Origin: Anaerobacillus alkalidiazotrophicus
GTDB taxonomy: Bacteria; Bacillota; Bacilli; Bacillales_H; Anaerobacillaceae
Reading direction: 5' to 3'
NCBI RefSeq assembly: GCF_001866055.1
Contig: NZ_MLQS01000001.1
Location: 321,928-385,927 of the forward strand
Length of the DNA stretch: 64,000 nucleotides
Position 1 is the first letter of the stretch. Each line of letters begins with the position of its first letter. A model generated the notes under the pieces. It was not told the origin of the DNA. It made no database searches and saw only the letters and a list, made by a program, of their open reading frames with translations. Positions 54,605 through 63,293 of this stretch are shown in pieces. The position numbers were made by a program, and so were the translations under genes.

Positions 54605-54843
54605 TTTTTCACCTCTATTTCTTAACAAATTATCCTTTTATTATGCTTAGGAAAACTTTGGCTTTTCACCAAGTCCTAAATAGCGGAAAGCTTTAGTTTT
54701 AATTTCTTATGGCGCAAAGAAAAACTCCCACTGAAGGAAGTCTTTTTATTATAGCATTTCCAACTAGTTAGGAAAAAGATAATTTTTTTAACGTATTATA
54801 GCCAGAGGCCTCCTTCCTTTAAAATATACCCATAAAAAAAGAG

Positions 54844-54877
54844 GTACTAGTTGTGTTTAACTGATTACAACTAGTAC
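54844..54877 (-). terminator. Terminator of the yhbB-like gene
   Basis: GTACTAGTTGT / ACAACTAGTAC, perfect 11-bp stem, followed on the minus strand by CTCTTTTTTTATG. The rest of 54605-54968 shows nothing else. Confidence 0.9.
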
Positions 54878-54968
54878 TGCTAAATTATCTTAATTTAATA
54901 AATTTCATATTGAAATTCCTAATATACTATTATAGTTACACCAAACCGGTCGTAATTATGAAATATAC

Positions 54969-55859
54969 TCATTCAATAATGTGAAAGAATTTATACTTTA
55001 TATTCGGAGTCCAGGCAGTAGAATCTTCGTAAGCCCAATACCTCATTCGACTATTTGTTGTTTGTGCATTGACTAACGGCATATTATTCTCATCTTTTGC
55101 AACAACAATTGTTGTATGTTGCCATCTACCATCTCCACTAAAATCATAACAAATAACGTCACCTTTTAGTAATTCCTCAGGTTTTGATACTTCTTTAGCT
55201 CTTAGGCCAACTTTTGATCCACTTAAATGCCAACGTAATGAATGGGCAACTGCCCAACTAAAGCTCCAATTTTTATTACGATACCACCAACCTTTGCTAC
55301 GATTTGGATGCCCCGTCATCGGAGTACCTCCTGCATGGATACACTGGGAAACAAAGTTAGTGCAATTATTCTCAAATTTTTTATAGTTAGGATTGTAACC
55401 ATTCCACCACCGTTCAGCATAACGTACAGCTTCTAGTCGTGAGTATGCGTATCTATATTCTTCTTCTAAACCGTCACGCTCTTGGGTTGGTGGTAACTCG
55501 TTGTTCAGTAATAGTTTTTCATTTAAACGGCAATAATCATCGATTAATTCTTCTGCTGAGAAAATTGCCCGCCTTTCTTCTTGCCTTTCTTCCATATAAA
55601 ACTTACTTTTTTGTTTTATGAGATGCTGATAATGTACTATATAATCAACTTGTCTAAGACCATCAATTTTTTGTGCACTAATGACCCTACCATCAACAAT
55701 CGATTTAACTATTTTAGCTCCCCTATCTTCTAAACCATCCTGTTTTCTTTGAAAAGATTGTTGTTCATCTTCTCTTATATAACCATTTCTTGCAACATTC
55801 ATAGTATATGAACTATTTAACAACTTAATATGTTCTTTTAGCTCATTTAACCAGCTCAT
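54969..55859 (-). CDS. YhbB-like protein with amidase-6/CHAP-type domain
   Basis: 296 residues, no signal peptide. The N-terminal 140 residues are charged and helical. The C-terminal domain (about 150-290) begins YNPNYKKFENNCTNFVSQCIHAGGTPMTG with the catalytic-type Cys, then GDVICYDFSGDGRWQHTTIVV with the His. This is the amidase_6 pattern. Its substrate may be peptidoglycan or a protein; in B. subtilis the homologue lies between queG and trmL just as here. Confidence 0.88.
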   Translation of the reverse strand: MSWLNELKEHIKLLNSSYTMNVARNGYIREDEQQSFQRKQDGLEDRGAKIVKSIVDGRVISAQKIDGLRQVDYIVHYQHLIKQKSKFYMEERQEERRAIFSAEELIDDYCRLNEKLLLNNELPPTQERDGLEEEYRYAYSRLEAVRYAERWWNGYNPNYKKFENNCTNFVSQCIHAGGTPMTGHPNRSKGWWYRNKNWSFSWAVAHSLRWHLSGSKVGLRAKEVSKPEELLKGDVICYDFSGDGRWQHTTIVVAKDENNMPLVNAQTTNSRMRYWAYEDSTAWTPNIKYKFFHIIE

Positions 55860-55991
55860 TAAAAACCTCTCCTTTGACGTTTTTTCTGCTAATTAAATGT
55901 ATGTTCACTAAAACAGTTACATGATGTTTATCCCAGAACTTTCCACCTTCATTGATCGGTTACCCAATATAGCCTCTAATAAGTACGAAAA

Positions 55992-56019
55992 AAAGTGACT
56001 ACGTAAACGTAATCACTTT
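55992..56019 (-). terminator. Terminator of ogt
   Basis: Hairpin of AAAGTGA/TCACTTT with inner ACGT/ACGT, followed on the minus strand by TTTTTTTCG. Confidence 0.8.
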
Positions 56020-56548
56020 AAGAAATCTTTTTTATAGAACCTTCAATTTCTAACAATATTTCTTTTTTCTCAACACCGCCACCATAGCCAACGAGAGCAC
56101 CATTGCTCCCTATCACTCGATGACATGGAATAATGATTGGAAGAGGGTTTTTATTATTTGCCCCACCAATAGCTCGAACTGCTTTAGGAGCTCCGATCTC
56201 TTTTGCTATTTGTTTATAAGATTTTGTTTCACCATATTCAATGTTTCTTAATGCTTCCCAAACAAGGCATTGAAATTTCGTCCCTATCAAATCAATTGGC
56301 AAATCAAATGTAACTCTTTTTCCTTTAAAATACTGAGTTAGTTGAGTAATGACTGGTTTTACTTTTTCATGGTTTAAAGACAATTCACCTTTAATAAAAT
56401 TTTTTTTCATCCAGACTTTTATATTGGTTAAAGCCTGTTCTATGGATCCAAATTCGATTAAACAAACCCCTAAATCACTGCAAACAATCGTTAACGGACC
56501 AAGTGGGCTATCCATTTCATCATAGAAAATGGCCAATCTCTTTTCCAT
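56018..56548 (-). CDS. ogt: Methylated-DNA-protein-cysteine methyltransferase
   Basis: 176 residues. The active site IPCHRVIGSNGALVGYGGG holds the acceptor Cys, and KAVRAIGGANNKNPLPI is the DNA-binding helix region. It removes O6-alkylguanine lesions by direct transfer. AGAGGGG precedes the ATG at 56548; the frame opens six codons earlier. It lies 65 bp after queG. Confidence 0.94.
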   Translation of the reverse strand: MEKRLAIFYDEMDSPLGPLTIVCSDLGVCLIEFGSIEQALTNIKVWMKKNFIKGELSLNHEKVKPVITQLTQYFKGKRVTFDLPIDLIGTKFQCLVWEALRNIEYGETKSYKQIAKEIGAPKAVRAIGGANNKNPLPIIIPCHRVIGSNGALVGYGGGVEKKEILLEIEGSIKKIS

Positions 56549-56613
56549 ACTTTCCCCTCTTTTCAATCCAGTCTTGTCTTAATAGTACTTGACAATAAAA
56601 TCCTTTTCCACGG

Positions 56614-57756
56614 TTAAATATTGTGATTTTCAAGCAAATTCAGCCCTTTTTCAATCTCACGTAGCACATCTGCATCTTTTTCTCTCTCTTTCGCCACTTT
56701 TAGTATTAATTCGGATTTTTCTGCTGCTATTTTACCAATTGCCCAAGCCGCCGTCCCTCTAATTACCGGTCGCGGATCTTCTTTTAGCAGCCTTTCAAGA
56801 TCTGTAATAGCATTGACATCTTTAAAGTGTGCAAGCGCAATAATTGCATTTCTCTGGAGTGGTTTTTTCCCACGCCAAGCTCCGGATAGAAGACCATATG
56901 TTTCTTTGAATTGGCGATTACTAATAAATAATAGTTCCTTTAGTAATGGTTTTACAACTTCAGGATCTGGTTCCATTTCATCATGTAAATGAAAGTCCTT
57001 CCCTTTGTTTTCTGGACATACTTGCTGACATGTGTCACATCCGTATATTCTGTTTCCAATTTTTTCTCTATATTCATCGGCCAAAAACGTTTTTGTTTGT
57101 GTTAAAAAAGCAATGCACTTATTTGAGTCCAACTGTCCACCTTGAACGATAGCACCTGTGGGGCAAGCATCGATACATTTTGTACACGAACCACATTGCT
57201 CAGTAATTGGAGTATCTGGTGGCAAAGCTAATGTAGTAATAATTTCCCCTAAATATACATACGACCCAAACTCTTCAGTGATAATTGAACAATTTTTACC
57301 ACTCCAACCAATCCCAGCTCTTTGGGCCACTGCGCGATCAGATAATTCTCCTGTGTCGACCATTGAAACCACCCTAGCATTAGGTGCTTTTTCTAAAATA
57401 AAGGCTTCTAATTGCTCCATTTTACGTTTTAGAATTTTATGATAGTCTTCTCCCCAAGATGCTCTACAAAATAAACCTCGCCTTGCACCTTTTGTACTTA
57501 ACGGCGCATGTTTCATCTTTGATGGGTATGCTAAAGCTATTGCAATTATCGACTTTGCCTCCGGGAGCAAAAGTTCCGGGTGAACTCGTTTATCAATATC
57601 AGGTTCTTCAAACCCTGATTGATACCCTAAGTCTTGTTGGTTTATTAGCTTATCTTTGAGATCAACGAAGGGATCAGCAGATGCAAAGCCAATTTTATCA
57701 ATTCCGATACTGATACTATATGCAATGATTTCTTGTTTTAGTTGGGCTAATGTCAC
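56614..57756 (-). CDS. queG: Epoxyqueuosine reductase QueG
   Basis: 380 residues. Cobalamin-binding N-terminal half, then two [4Fe-4S] clusters (CGSCTKCIDACPTGAI and GCDTCQQVCPEN) and a C-terminal HEAT-like part (DPRPVIRGTAAWAIGKIA). It carries out the last step of queuosine synthesis in tRNA. The GTG at 57756 has AAGGAGGG upstream. B. subtilis calls this gene yhbA; it heads the same gene neighbourhood there. Confidence 0.95.
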   Translation of the reverse strand: MTLAQLKQEIIAYSISIGIDKIGFASADPFVDLKDKLINQQDLGYQSGFEEPDIDKRVHPELLLPEAKSIIAIALAYPSKMKHAPLSTKGARRGLFCRASWGEDYHKILKRKMEQLEAFILEKAPNARVVSMVDTGELSDRAVAQRAGIGWSGKNCSIITEEFGSYVYLGEIITTLALPPDTPITEQCGSCTKCIDACPTGAIVQGGQLDSNKCIAFLTQTKTFLADEYREKIGNRIYGCDTCQQVCPENKGKDFHLHDEMEPDPEVVKPLLKELLFISNRQFKETYGLLSGAWRGKKPLQRNAIIALAHFKDVNAITDLERLLKEDPRPVIRGTAAWAIGKIAAEKSELILKVAKEREKDADVLREIEKGLNLLENHNI

Positions 57757-57889
57757 CGTAATCCCTCCTTTTATTTTATAATGTATCTTACTTAATGAAT
57801 TCTATAATTGTTTAGTTTCTCGTTTGATTACATTTTCCCATTCAAGCATTTGTGGTATACATTTCCAAACAAACGTAAATAATAGAAAA

Positions 57890-57921
57890 AGTAGTGAACT
57901 CTTAAACTCAGAGCCACTACT
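57890..57921 (-). terminator. Weak terminator after the response regulator
   Basis: AGTAGTG / CACTACT with a long loop; on the minus strand it is followed by TTTTTC. It lies 215 bp beyond the response regulator stop, so its role is uncertain. 57757-57889 shows nothing else. Confidence 0.5.
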
Positions 57922-58039
57922 CTATTAATGTCAGTAAACTTACAATTAGCACAGATACTTATTTTACTGATGTTATAAGATCAAGTCAATGACTTCATTT
58001 TCCCATAAAGTTTAGTGGGGGGCCTGACCCTTAATCCAG

Positions 58040-58093
58040 ATAAAGCTAAACTTCAATCAGTGGGGGCTTACTTCCCCTTAAGAGTGGGACAAA
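58040..58093 (+). repeat. Double-hairpin element, internally deleted copy C
   Basis: 54 bp. It starts ATAAAGCTAAACTTCAATCA and ends CCCCTTAAGAGTGGGACAAA, so both ends of the element are kept. The interior is lost between the GTGGGGG of hairpin 1 and the GTGGGGG of hairpin 2, as expected from recombination between these short repeats. Confidence 0.85.
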
Positions 58094-58135
58094 CAATTAA
58101 CCTTATGTTCTTTTCATGTAAAAGCTTTATCTTTT

Positions 58136-58858
58136 CTAACTCCAAGCTGTATGTTTATTCCTGTATTGACTAGGTGTCATACCTTCTACCTTTTTAAATA
58201 CTTTAGTAAAATAACTTGGTTCAGTATAACCTAATTCAAACGAGATATTAATAATTGGAATTTCAACATTTCTTAATAACTCTTTGGCTTTTTCAATTTT
58301 TCTTTCGGTAACATAAGTAACAAAATTTTTACCTGTTTCTTTCTTAAATACTTTACTTAAATAATACGAACTAATCTCAGTTTTACCTGCTACATATGAA
58401 AGTGTTAAATCCTCATGAATATTACTATCAATAAAGTCAATTATTGAGGCAACTTTGCTTTTTATTTTTCTTTTATTTTCATGTATAGGTTCATCACATA
58501 TTTCTTTATTAATATTAGCAAGCAATAATTTTGGCCTTAAAGGCTTCAATAAATATTGTGATACTCCTAATTTTTGAAAAGTTTCACGTATATAATGATC
58601 ATTCGTCATTGTATAAACAATAATCTTTTGCCACGGTTTTTTCTCTTTTATAATTTTCGTGCAGGTTATTCCATCTAATTCAACTAAGCGAGTATCTAAA
58701 ATTAATAAATCAATGTTATTATTGTCTATAAGCTGGATTGCCTCTCGCCCAGATTCTGTTTCGAAAACAATTATTTTTTTTTGAAACCGCTCCTCTAAAA
58801 GTAATCTCAAACATTTCCTTTGTATAGGCTCCAGGTCAGCAATAACAACTTTTTGCAT
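58136..58858 (-). CDS. Response regulator with AraC-type output domain
   Basis: 240 residues: receiver (about 1-115) with the phosphoacceptor Asp in DLLILDTRL, Thr in VYTM and Lys in LLKPL, and a C-terminal AraC double helix-turn-helix (140-238; LSYVAGKTEISSYYLSKVF and INISFELGYTEPSYFTKVF, GMTPSQYR). Near the start one of the paired acidic residues is replaced (ADLE instead of the usual DDE), so phosphorylation could be unusual. The PocR sensor gene ends 134 bp upstream. Confidence 0.92.
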   Translation of the reverse strand: MQKVVIADLEPIQRKCLRLLLEERFQKKIIVFETESGREAIQLIDNNNIDLLILDTRLVELDGITCTKIIKEKKPWQKIIVYTMTNDHYIRETFQKLGVSQYLLKPLRPKLLLANINKEICDEPIHENKRKIKSKVASIIDFIDSNIHEDLTLSYVAGKTEISSYYLSKVFKKETGKNFVTYVTERKIEKAKELLRNVEIPIINISFELGYTEPSYFTKVFKKVEGMTPSQYRNKHTAWS

Positions 58859-58885
58859 CCTATTCCACTCTCTCCTTATAAAGAA

Positions 58886-58965
58886 AAGCGTAAGCGCCTT
58901 ACTTGCCCCGATTATTACATTCGCGGCTAAGCGTTGGAGCTAGACACCTTTCCAACTTTATAATG
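58886..58965 (+). repeat. Partial copy of repeat family 2
   Basis: GCGTAAGCGCC followed by GCTAAGCGTTGGAGCTAGACA resembles the GGCGCCTGGAGCTAGACAG core at 37792-37879. It lies between the kinase and its response regulator. Confidence 0.5.
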
Positions 58966-58992
58966 ATACTACTTATCTTTAAAACACTTAAC

Positions 58993-60207
58993 TTAATTGA
59001 CATAAGGAATTACAATTGTTACAACAGTTCCTTTGTTCTCACTACTTTCTAACCTTATGCTAGCTCCTCTAGAGTACCTCTCTTTCAAACGTTGTTGTAG
59101 CATTTTCAAACTGCTTGCAGAAGTTTGAGCATCATCATTTAAGCTTAGAACACTTTCTACTATCTGTTTAGACATACCTTTACCATTATCTTCAATAGAA
59201 ATAACCACTTCATCATTTTGGGTTTGAACACTTATTTTGATCATTCCAAAACCTGGCTTAATCTCCAACCCGTGGACAATTGCGTTTTCAACGATTGGTT
59301 GTAATAACATTGATGGTATTACTATCTTTTCAGCTTCATCAACAACACTAATTTCATAACTTAACCTATTTCCTAATCGAGTTTTTTGAAGAAATAAGTA
59401 GTTCTCTATATAAGACAATTCTTCTTCTATTGATACATCTTTACTAACGTTCGTCATTAAATACTTGACTATATCACTCAAGGCAAATGTTACTTCACCA
59501 GTTTTTTTAGCCTTTTCTAAAAAAGATAGATTGCCAATCGTATTTAAAGTTTGAATGATAAATTGTCGGTTGTCCTGTGTTTGCATTATTTTAAGCTCAG
59601 CAGCATCCAGAGCAGATTGTAAACTATCTATATCATCATCTGATTGAACTAATCGCATGGATTGTTGTTGCAACTCTTCTTTGGCTGCATTTACATAACC
59701 CTTTTCAGCTATTTTCTTCGCAATCGTAAACATTAAATTTGCTGCTGACTTAATCTTTTTAAATGGAACGATTGGAATTTGTGTATAAGCCTCAATTAGT
59801 TCTACGTCCTCTTCAATATTAATTACTTCATCAATAATACACTTAACATTTGGTACTTCCTCCGAACTAACTACTTGACCACCCATAATTGCTCCTAGGT
59901 ACTGACCATCGACAACAATTGGTGCCGCAAAAGCAATAAATCCAGAATGGCACAAAAATATATACGGTTTGCCAGTTCTCGCAGCTTCTAGCCCTGCTCT
60001 TGAATCACACTTTTCACATAACTCTCGAGTCTCTTCACGGCTCCTTATTATATGACAATACTTTGAACAACCACTATGTTTAGTAATTGGTTTTCCACGA
60101 AAATCAACTGTGATTGCAGCAAATCCTGTTGCTTCTGAAAAATCATCTTGTATTCTTTGTAACGTTTTTAAATTAACTATATTTTCAAGATGTAATAAAG
60201 TCTTCAT
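58993..60207 (-). CDS. PocR-domain sensor, LytS-type kinase without the acceptor His
   Basis: 404 residues: a PocR ligand-binding domain (about 10-165; Cys residues in KYCHIIR, ELCEKCDSR and FLCHSG), a coiled coil (165-225) and a LytS/YpdA-type kinase core (225-400). The ATP lid is normal (LLQPIVENAIVHGLE and IEDNGKGMS). In the acceptor motif, where relatives have an NPHF-type sequence, this one reads DNRQFIIQTLNTI, so the phospho-accepting His is Gln. It may be a pseudokinase or act through another protein. The ATG at 60207 has GGAGAGAGG upstream; an earlier in-frame ATG is at 60237. PocR-type sensors often control propanediol or ethanolamine metabolism. Confidence 0.85.
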   Translation of the reverse strand: MKTLLHLENIVNLKTLQRIQDDFSEATGFAAITVDFRGKPITKHSGCSKYCHIIRSREETRELCEKCDSRAGLEAARTGKPYIFLCHSGFIAFAAPIVVDGQYLGAIMGGQVVSSEEVPNVKCIIDEVINIEEDVELIEAYTQIPIVPFKKIKSAANLMFTIAKKIAEKGYVNAAKEELQQQSMRLVQSDDDIDSLQSALDAAELKIMQTQDNRQFIIQTLNTIGNLSFLEKAKKTGEVTFALSDIVKYLMTNVSKDVSIEEELSYIENYLFLQKTRLGNRLSYEISVVDEAEKIVIPSMLLQPIVENAIVHGLEIKPGFGMIKISVQTQNDEVVISIEDNGKGMSKQIVESVLSLNDDAQTSASSLKMLQQRLKERYSRGASIRLESSENKGTVVTIVIPYVN

Positions 60208-60529
60208 AATCGTTGCCTCTCTCCAAAAAGGGGTCATTATTAATTAACACTACATCGTTTAATTAAGGAAGTAAACACGATTCACAGCTCAAATTCCGAC
60301 GATTTTATGATAAAATTCCCTTCCATAAGGCTAAGTAATCCATTTTAACTAATCAACTTCTGAATTAATAATAAATTCCTATGTTACCCTACTAAAGTTT
60401 TACTTTTTTTCAAATGTGACAATGAAATCCACTTATATGCTGCACAACAAACCGAGAAAATACATACTATTTATTAATGAACTATTTTGATATTGGTAAC
60501 TTTTAAGTTATAAGTGAGGTGAAATCTTC
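60208..60529. other. Intergenic spacer with no recognised element
   Basis: AT-rich sequence upstream of two divergent units. No repeat, hairpin or clear operator seen beyond the ribosome site GTGAGGTG (60514-60521). Confidence 0.5.
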
Positions 60530-60655
60530 GTGGCAGACACTCAATATTACGTATTGTTAGGTCTTGTGATATTTTTATTTATTACTTTTTCTCTTGGAAT
60601 TAACGGTGAAGATGAACAAGGTGTACCTGTAGAAGTTCTACCTGTCAGCGTTTGA
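60530..60655 (+). CDS. Small single-pass membrane protein, 41 residues
   Basis: GTGAGGTG lies 8 nt before a GTG start. The peptide is MADTQYYVLLGLVIFLFITF followed by SLGINGEDEQ and a polar tail, that is one N-terminal membrane helix and a short acidic C-terminus. The next gene starts 18 bp later behind its own GGGAGGTGAG, so they form a two-gene unit. Too short for routine gene calling. Function unknown. Confidence 0.7.
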   Translation: MADTQYYVLLGLVIFLFITFSLGINGEDEQGVPVEVLPVSV

Positions 60656-60673
60656 GGTTAGGGAGGTGAGCTT

Positions 60674-60958
60674 ATGACTAAGAAAGGTAATGATAGTTTC
60701 TCAAAAGGAGAAAAAGAAAATTTCAAAAAACTAATTGACAGCTATAAGCTATCCCCTCAACAAATTGCGGTTGTAGCTGCAGTGTTATTTAACGCCTTAT
60801 ATGTTCAATCAGTTCTTGTCGATAGAAATCAAACTGTCGTTATAATATTAGAAGGGTCACTAAGAAAAAATAATAACCCTGGAATGGAAAAGCTTTTAAA
60901 TGAAGTAAAGGGATTAAGTATAGGCGAATTAATGGAACTTTTGCAGTCGAAAAGTTAA
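60674..60958 (+). CDS. Small conserved-looking protein, 94 residues
   Basis: GGGAGGTGAG precedes the ATG. It is basic at the start (TKKGNDSFSKGEKENFKK), has a hydrophobic central stretch (QQIAVVAAVLFNALYVQSVLV) and a charged helical end (EKLLNEVKGLSIGELMELL). Not recognised. Coupled to the small membrane protein upstream. Confidence 0.75.
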   Translation: MTKKGNDSFSKGEKENFKKLIDSYKLSPQQIAVVAAVLFNALYVQSVLVDRNQTVVIILEGSLRKNNNPGMEKLLNEVKGLSIGELMELLQSKS

Positions 60959-61210
60959 ATCGGAACCTATTTAGGTGTAGAAAATTTATTTTAATCTTAG
61001 AAAATTTGTGAAGCTAGATATTTTTCTTACAATTAACTTAATACATGGCAATTCACAAGGATAAAAGCTGTTTCAAAATTACTTATCGTACGAAAAAAAT
61101 AAGTAGTTATTGTTCAGCCTTTATTTTTGTAGAAAAGGAAAATCTTACCTATATACTGATCCGTTATGATTCTAAAAAAGTTCAAAGATATTAAAAGTAA
61201 ATTAAGCTTT

Positions 61211-61390
61211 TTACACATTACAATTAAGGTCGAATAGATTAATATTTCTTTTTTGAGAAACAGCTTTAATCAATTTTAATTCGGTATCCAATTCATTCGT
61301 TAAACTTCCAGTTTCAATGTTTTTTTTAATTTCTACATAGAATCGAATTAACAAATCATTTGGTAATTTTTCATAAAAAGAATCTGACAT
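61211..61390 (-). CDS. Small helical protein, 59 residues, Sda-like
   Basis: AAGGTGAGG (61399-61407) precedes an ATG at 61390. The start MSDSFYEKLPNDLLIRFYVE and the segment NELDTELKLIKAVSQKRNI suggest two helices. The pattern LL(I)xxYxxxxx with a second acidic helix ending in basic residues recalls Sda, the small inhibitor of sporulation kinase KinA; similarity is by eye only. Below the usual length for gene calling. Confidence 0.6.
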   Translation of the reverse strand: MSDSFYEKLPNDLLIRFYVEIKKNIETGSLTNELDTELKLIKAVSQKRNINLFDLNCNV

Positions 61391-61808
61391 ACTATTACCT
61401 CACCTTCTTTTTTCCGAATAACTTAATAATACAAAACCTCCCCACTCATGTGAACGCTTTAATTTTGTTTTTATTGATAAACTCATAATTACATATTTTT
61501 AGAAAAGAAAGCTCTTTACTTCTTAAATACAAATATCCAAATAAAGTTAGAGGTCTTGGCTGTTAAGTCAACAACTCCTTCAAACCCAAAATCAATAAGC
61601 CATTCTCTTTTGAAGTATCCGAATAAGAAATAGCAATTTATTAATCTTAATCAAACTGATTTGTACTTAAGGATCATAGCCCCCCATCTCTAAGCGTAGC
61701 ATAGGTGGGAACTTCCATTCAGGTGGAGTTAGAATGGCTAAGGTAAAAGAGACTCTAATTATGAGCAAAAATAAATTATTAATTTCTAAGATTTTAATTA
61801 TAATTCAG

Positions 61809-61968
61809 ATAAAGCTGAACTTCAATCAGTGGGGGTTTTCCTTCATCCCCCACTGATTGTTAGTTCAACTTATCGGACCTTTAGGGGCAGTTTATCCCCC
61901 ACCTAAACTTCTCGATTTTCTTAAGTTTTGAGGTGGGGGTCTTACTTGCCCCTTAAGAGTGGGATAAA
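61809..61968 (+). repeat. Double-hairpin dispersed element, copy D
   Basis: Nearly identical to copy B. Hairpin 1 is ATCAGTGGGGG / CCCCCACTGAT and hairpin 2 CCCCCACCTAAACTT / AAGTTTTGAGGTGGGGG, ending GAGTGGGATAAA. The left flank is AATTCAG, similar to copies B and C. Confidence 0.92.
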
Positions 61969-62271
61969 AATGTACGTTGTTTATGGCAAACTAAATATGT
62001 AGGTAAGGGCATTTAATTTTTGCATGGAATGGCAATTAAGGAAATACGATTAACTGTATAAATTGTGATGTTCTCTTCAATCGTATTGTACATTCACCAG
62101 AATAACTTTCCATAATAATCCTCCCTGTTATTTCGTTTTAATTTTGTTTATTCCATTAACGGTAGTTTAAGAAGATTTATTCACAAAATCTGTATATTCC
62201 TTCCTTCTATTTTAACATAAATACCCAAACACATTTCTTTAACATAGGAATTCACACGTTAATTCACACCC

Positions 62272-62311
62272 AAATCACAAGATGGAAATATTTATTTCCA
62301 TCTTGTGATTT
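62272..62311. other. 40-bp near-perfect palindrome
   Basis: AAATCACAAGATGGAAATA and TATTTCCATCTTGTGATTT are exact complements (19 bp each) around TT. No T tract on either side. It lies 287 bp before the response regulator and could be a transcription barrier, a protein site or a cruciform. Confidence 0.85.
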
Positions 62312-62597
62312 GCTATGCGATTTTAAGACTATATGAGGGTAAAATGTTGAAATAACGATAATAAAACACATGTGATTCTTGTGTTAAATCGTATGTGTTT
62401 TTGATTGTGAATGACTTGTTTACACCCCTGAAGTAAACCCGTTTAAAGTAACTTGATGTTTTAATTACTTCTTATACACTTCTCCTTCAATTTATCTCGT
62501 TCAGGCTTTAAAAAATGATAAGGAAAAAATTTGTTTATATTTTGGCAATAACCTGATAGTAAAATAGAGGATATATATTAATAGAAGGAGCAAAACG

Positions 62598-63293
62598 ATG
62601 AGTGACATTAAACGAATTATTGTTATTGAAGATGAAGAATCCATTTCTGATATTATTTCGTATTCCTTGCGTAAAGAAGGTTACTTTGTTCAATGTGCCT
62701 TCTCTGGTAAAGAGGCTTTTCCTTTAATAGAGAGCGTGCAACCAAGTTTAATATTATTAGATGTCATGTTACCAGATACAAGTGGTTTCGACATTTGCAA
62801 AACTATAGTTCAAGACTTTCCCCATATACCTGTTATCATGCTAACTGCCAGAAATGACATAGTTGATAAAATTCTTGGACTAGAGCTTGGGGCTGACGAT
62901 TATATAACAAAACCATTTGATATTAGAGAATTACTTACCCGTGTTAAAGTTTCTCTACGCAGGGTTCAAAGCTTACCAGAAACGAATCATTATATTAAAA
63001 TTAATGATTTAATAAAAGCAGATCCTACTTCTAGAACAGTTTTTAAAGAAGATGAAGAAGTTAAAATAAAACCAAAAGAATATGAACTCCTACTTCTTCT
63101 TGCTGAAAATAAAGATCGTGTCTTTTCACGTGAAGAAATCCTAGATTACGTTTGGGACATTGATTATGATGGTGATTTGCGTACCGTTGATGTCCATGTT
63201 CAAAGGCTACGAAAGAAGTTAGATATTGATTCCTATCCTTCCATTATAGACACTGTATTTGGAATCGGGTATAAAATGAAAGGTTTTAAATAA
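62598..63293 (+). CDS. OmpR/PhoP-type response regulator
   Basis: 231 residues: receiver (EDEES acidic pocket, phospho-Asp in LLDVMLPD, TKPF Lys) and an OmpR-type winged helix (KPKEYELLLLLAENKDRVFSR, RTVDVHVQRLRKKL). AGAAGGAG precedes the ATG. It overlaps the sensor kinase gene by one base (TAATG). PhoP, WalR and ResD homologues look alike, so the regulon is not assigned. Confidence 0.94.
   Translation: MSDIKRIIVIEDEESISDIISYSLRKEGYFVQCAFSGKEAFPLIESVQPSLILLDVMLPDTSGFDICKTIVQDFPHIPVIMLTARNDIVDKILGLELGADDYITKPFDIRELLTRVKVSLRRVQSLPETNHYIKINDLIKADPTSRTVFKEDEEVKIKPKEYELLLLLAENKDRVFSREEILDYVWDIDYDGDLRTVDVHVQRLRKKLDIDSYPSIIDTVFGIGYKMKGFK

Larger units (their letters stand above)
61391..62597. other. 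Long intergenic region with element D and a large palindrome
   Basis: No gene-length frame. A minus-strand stretch 61516-61640 reads YFLFGYFKREWLIDFGFEGV and ends FIWIFVFKK then a stop; it lacks a start codon and may be a gene remnant. A hairpin-like CCCATCT / AGGTGGG lies near 61684-61710. Element D follows (61809-61968). Then comes the 40-bp palindrome at 62272-62311. The direct repeat ATTCACAC (about 62250 and 62261) precedes it. The final 280 bp are leader of the response regulator. Confidence 0.5.
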
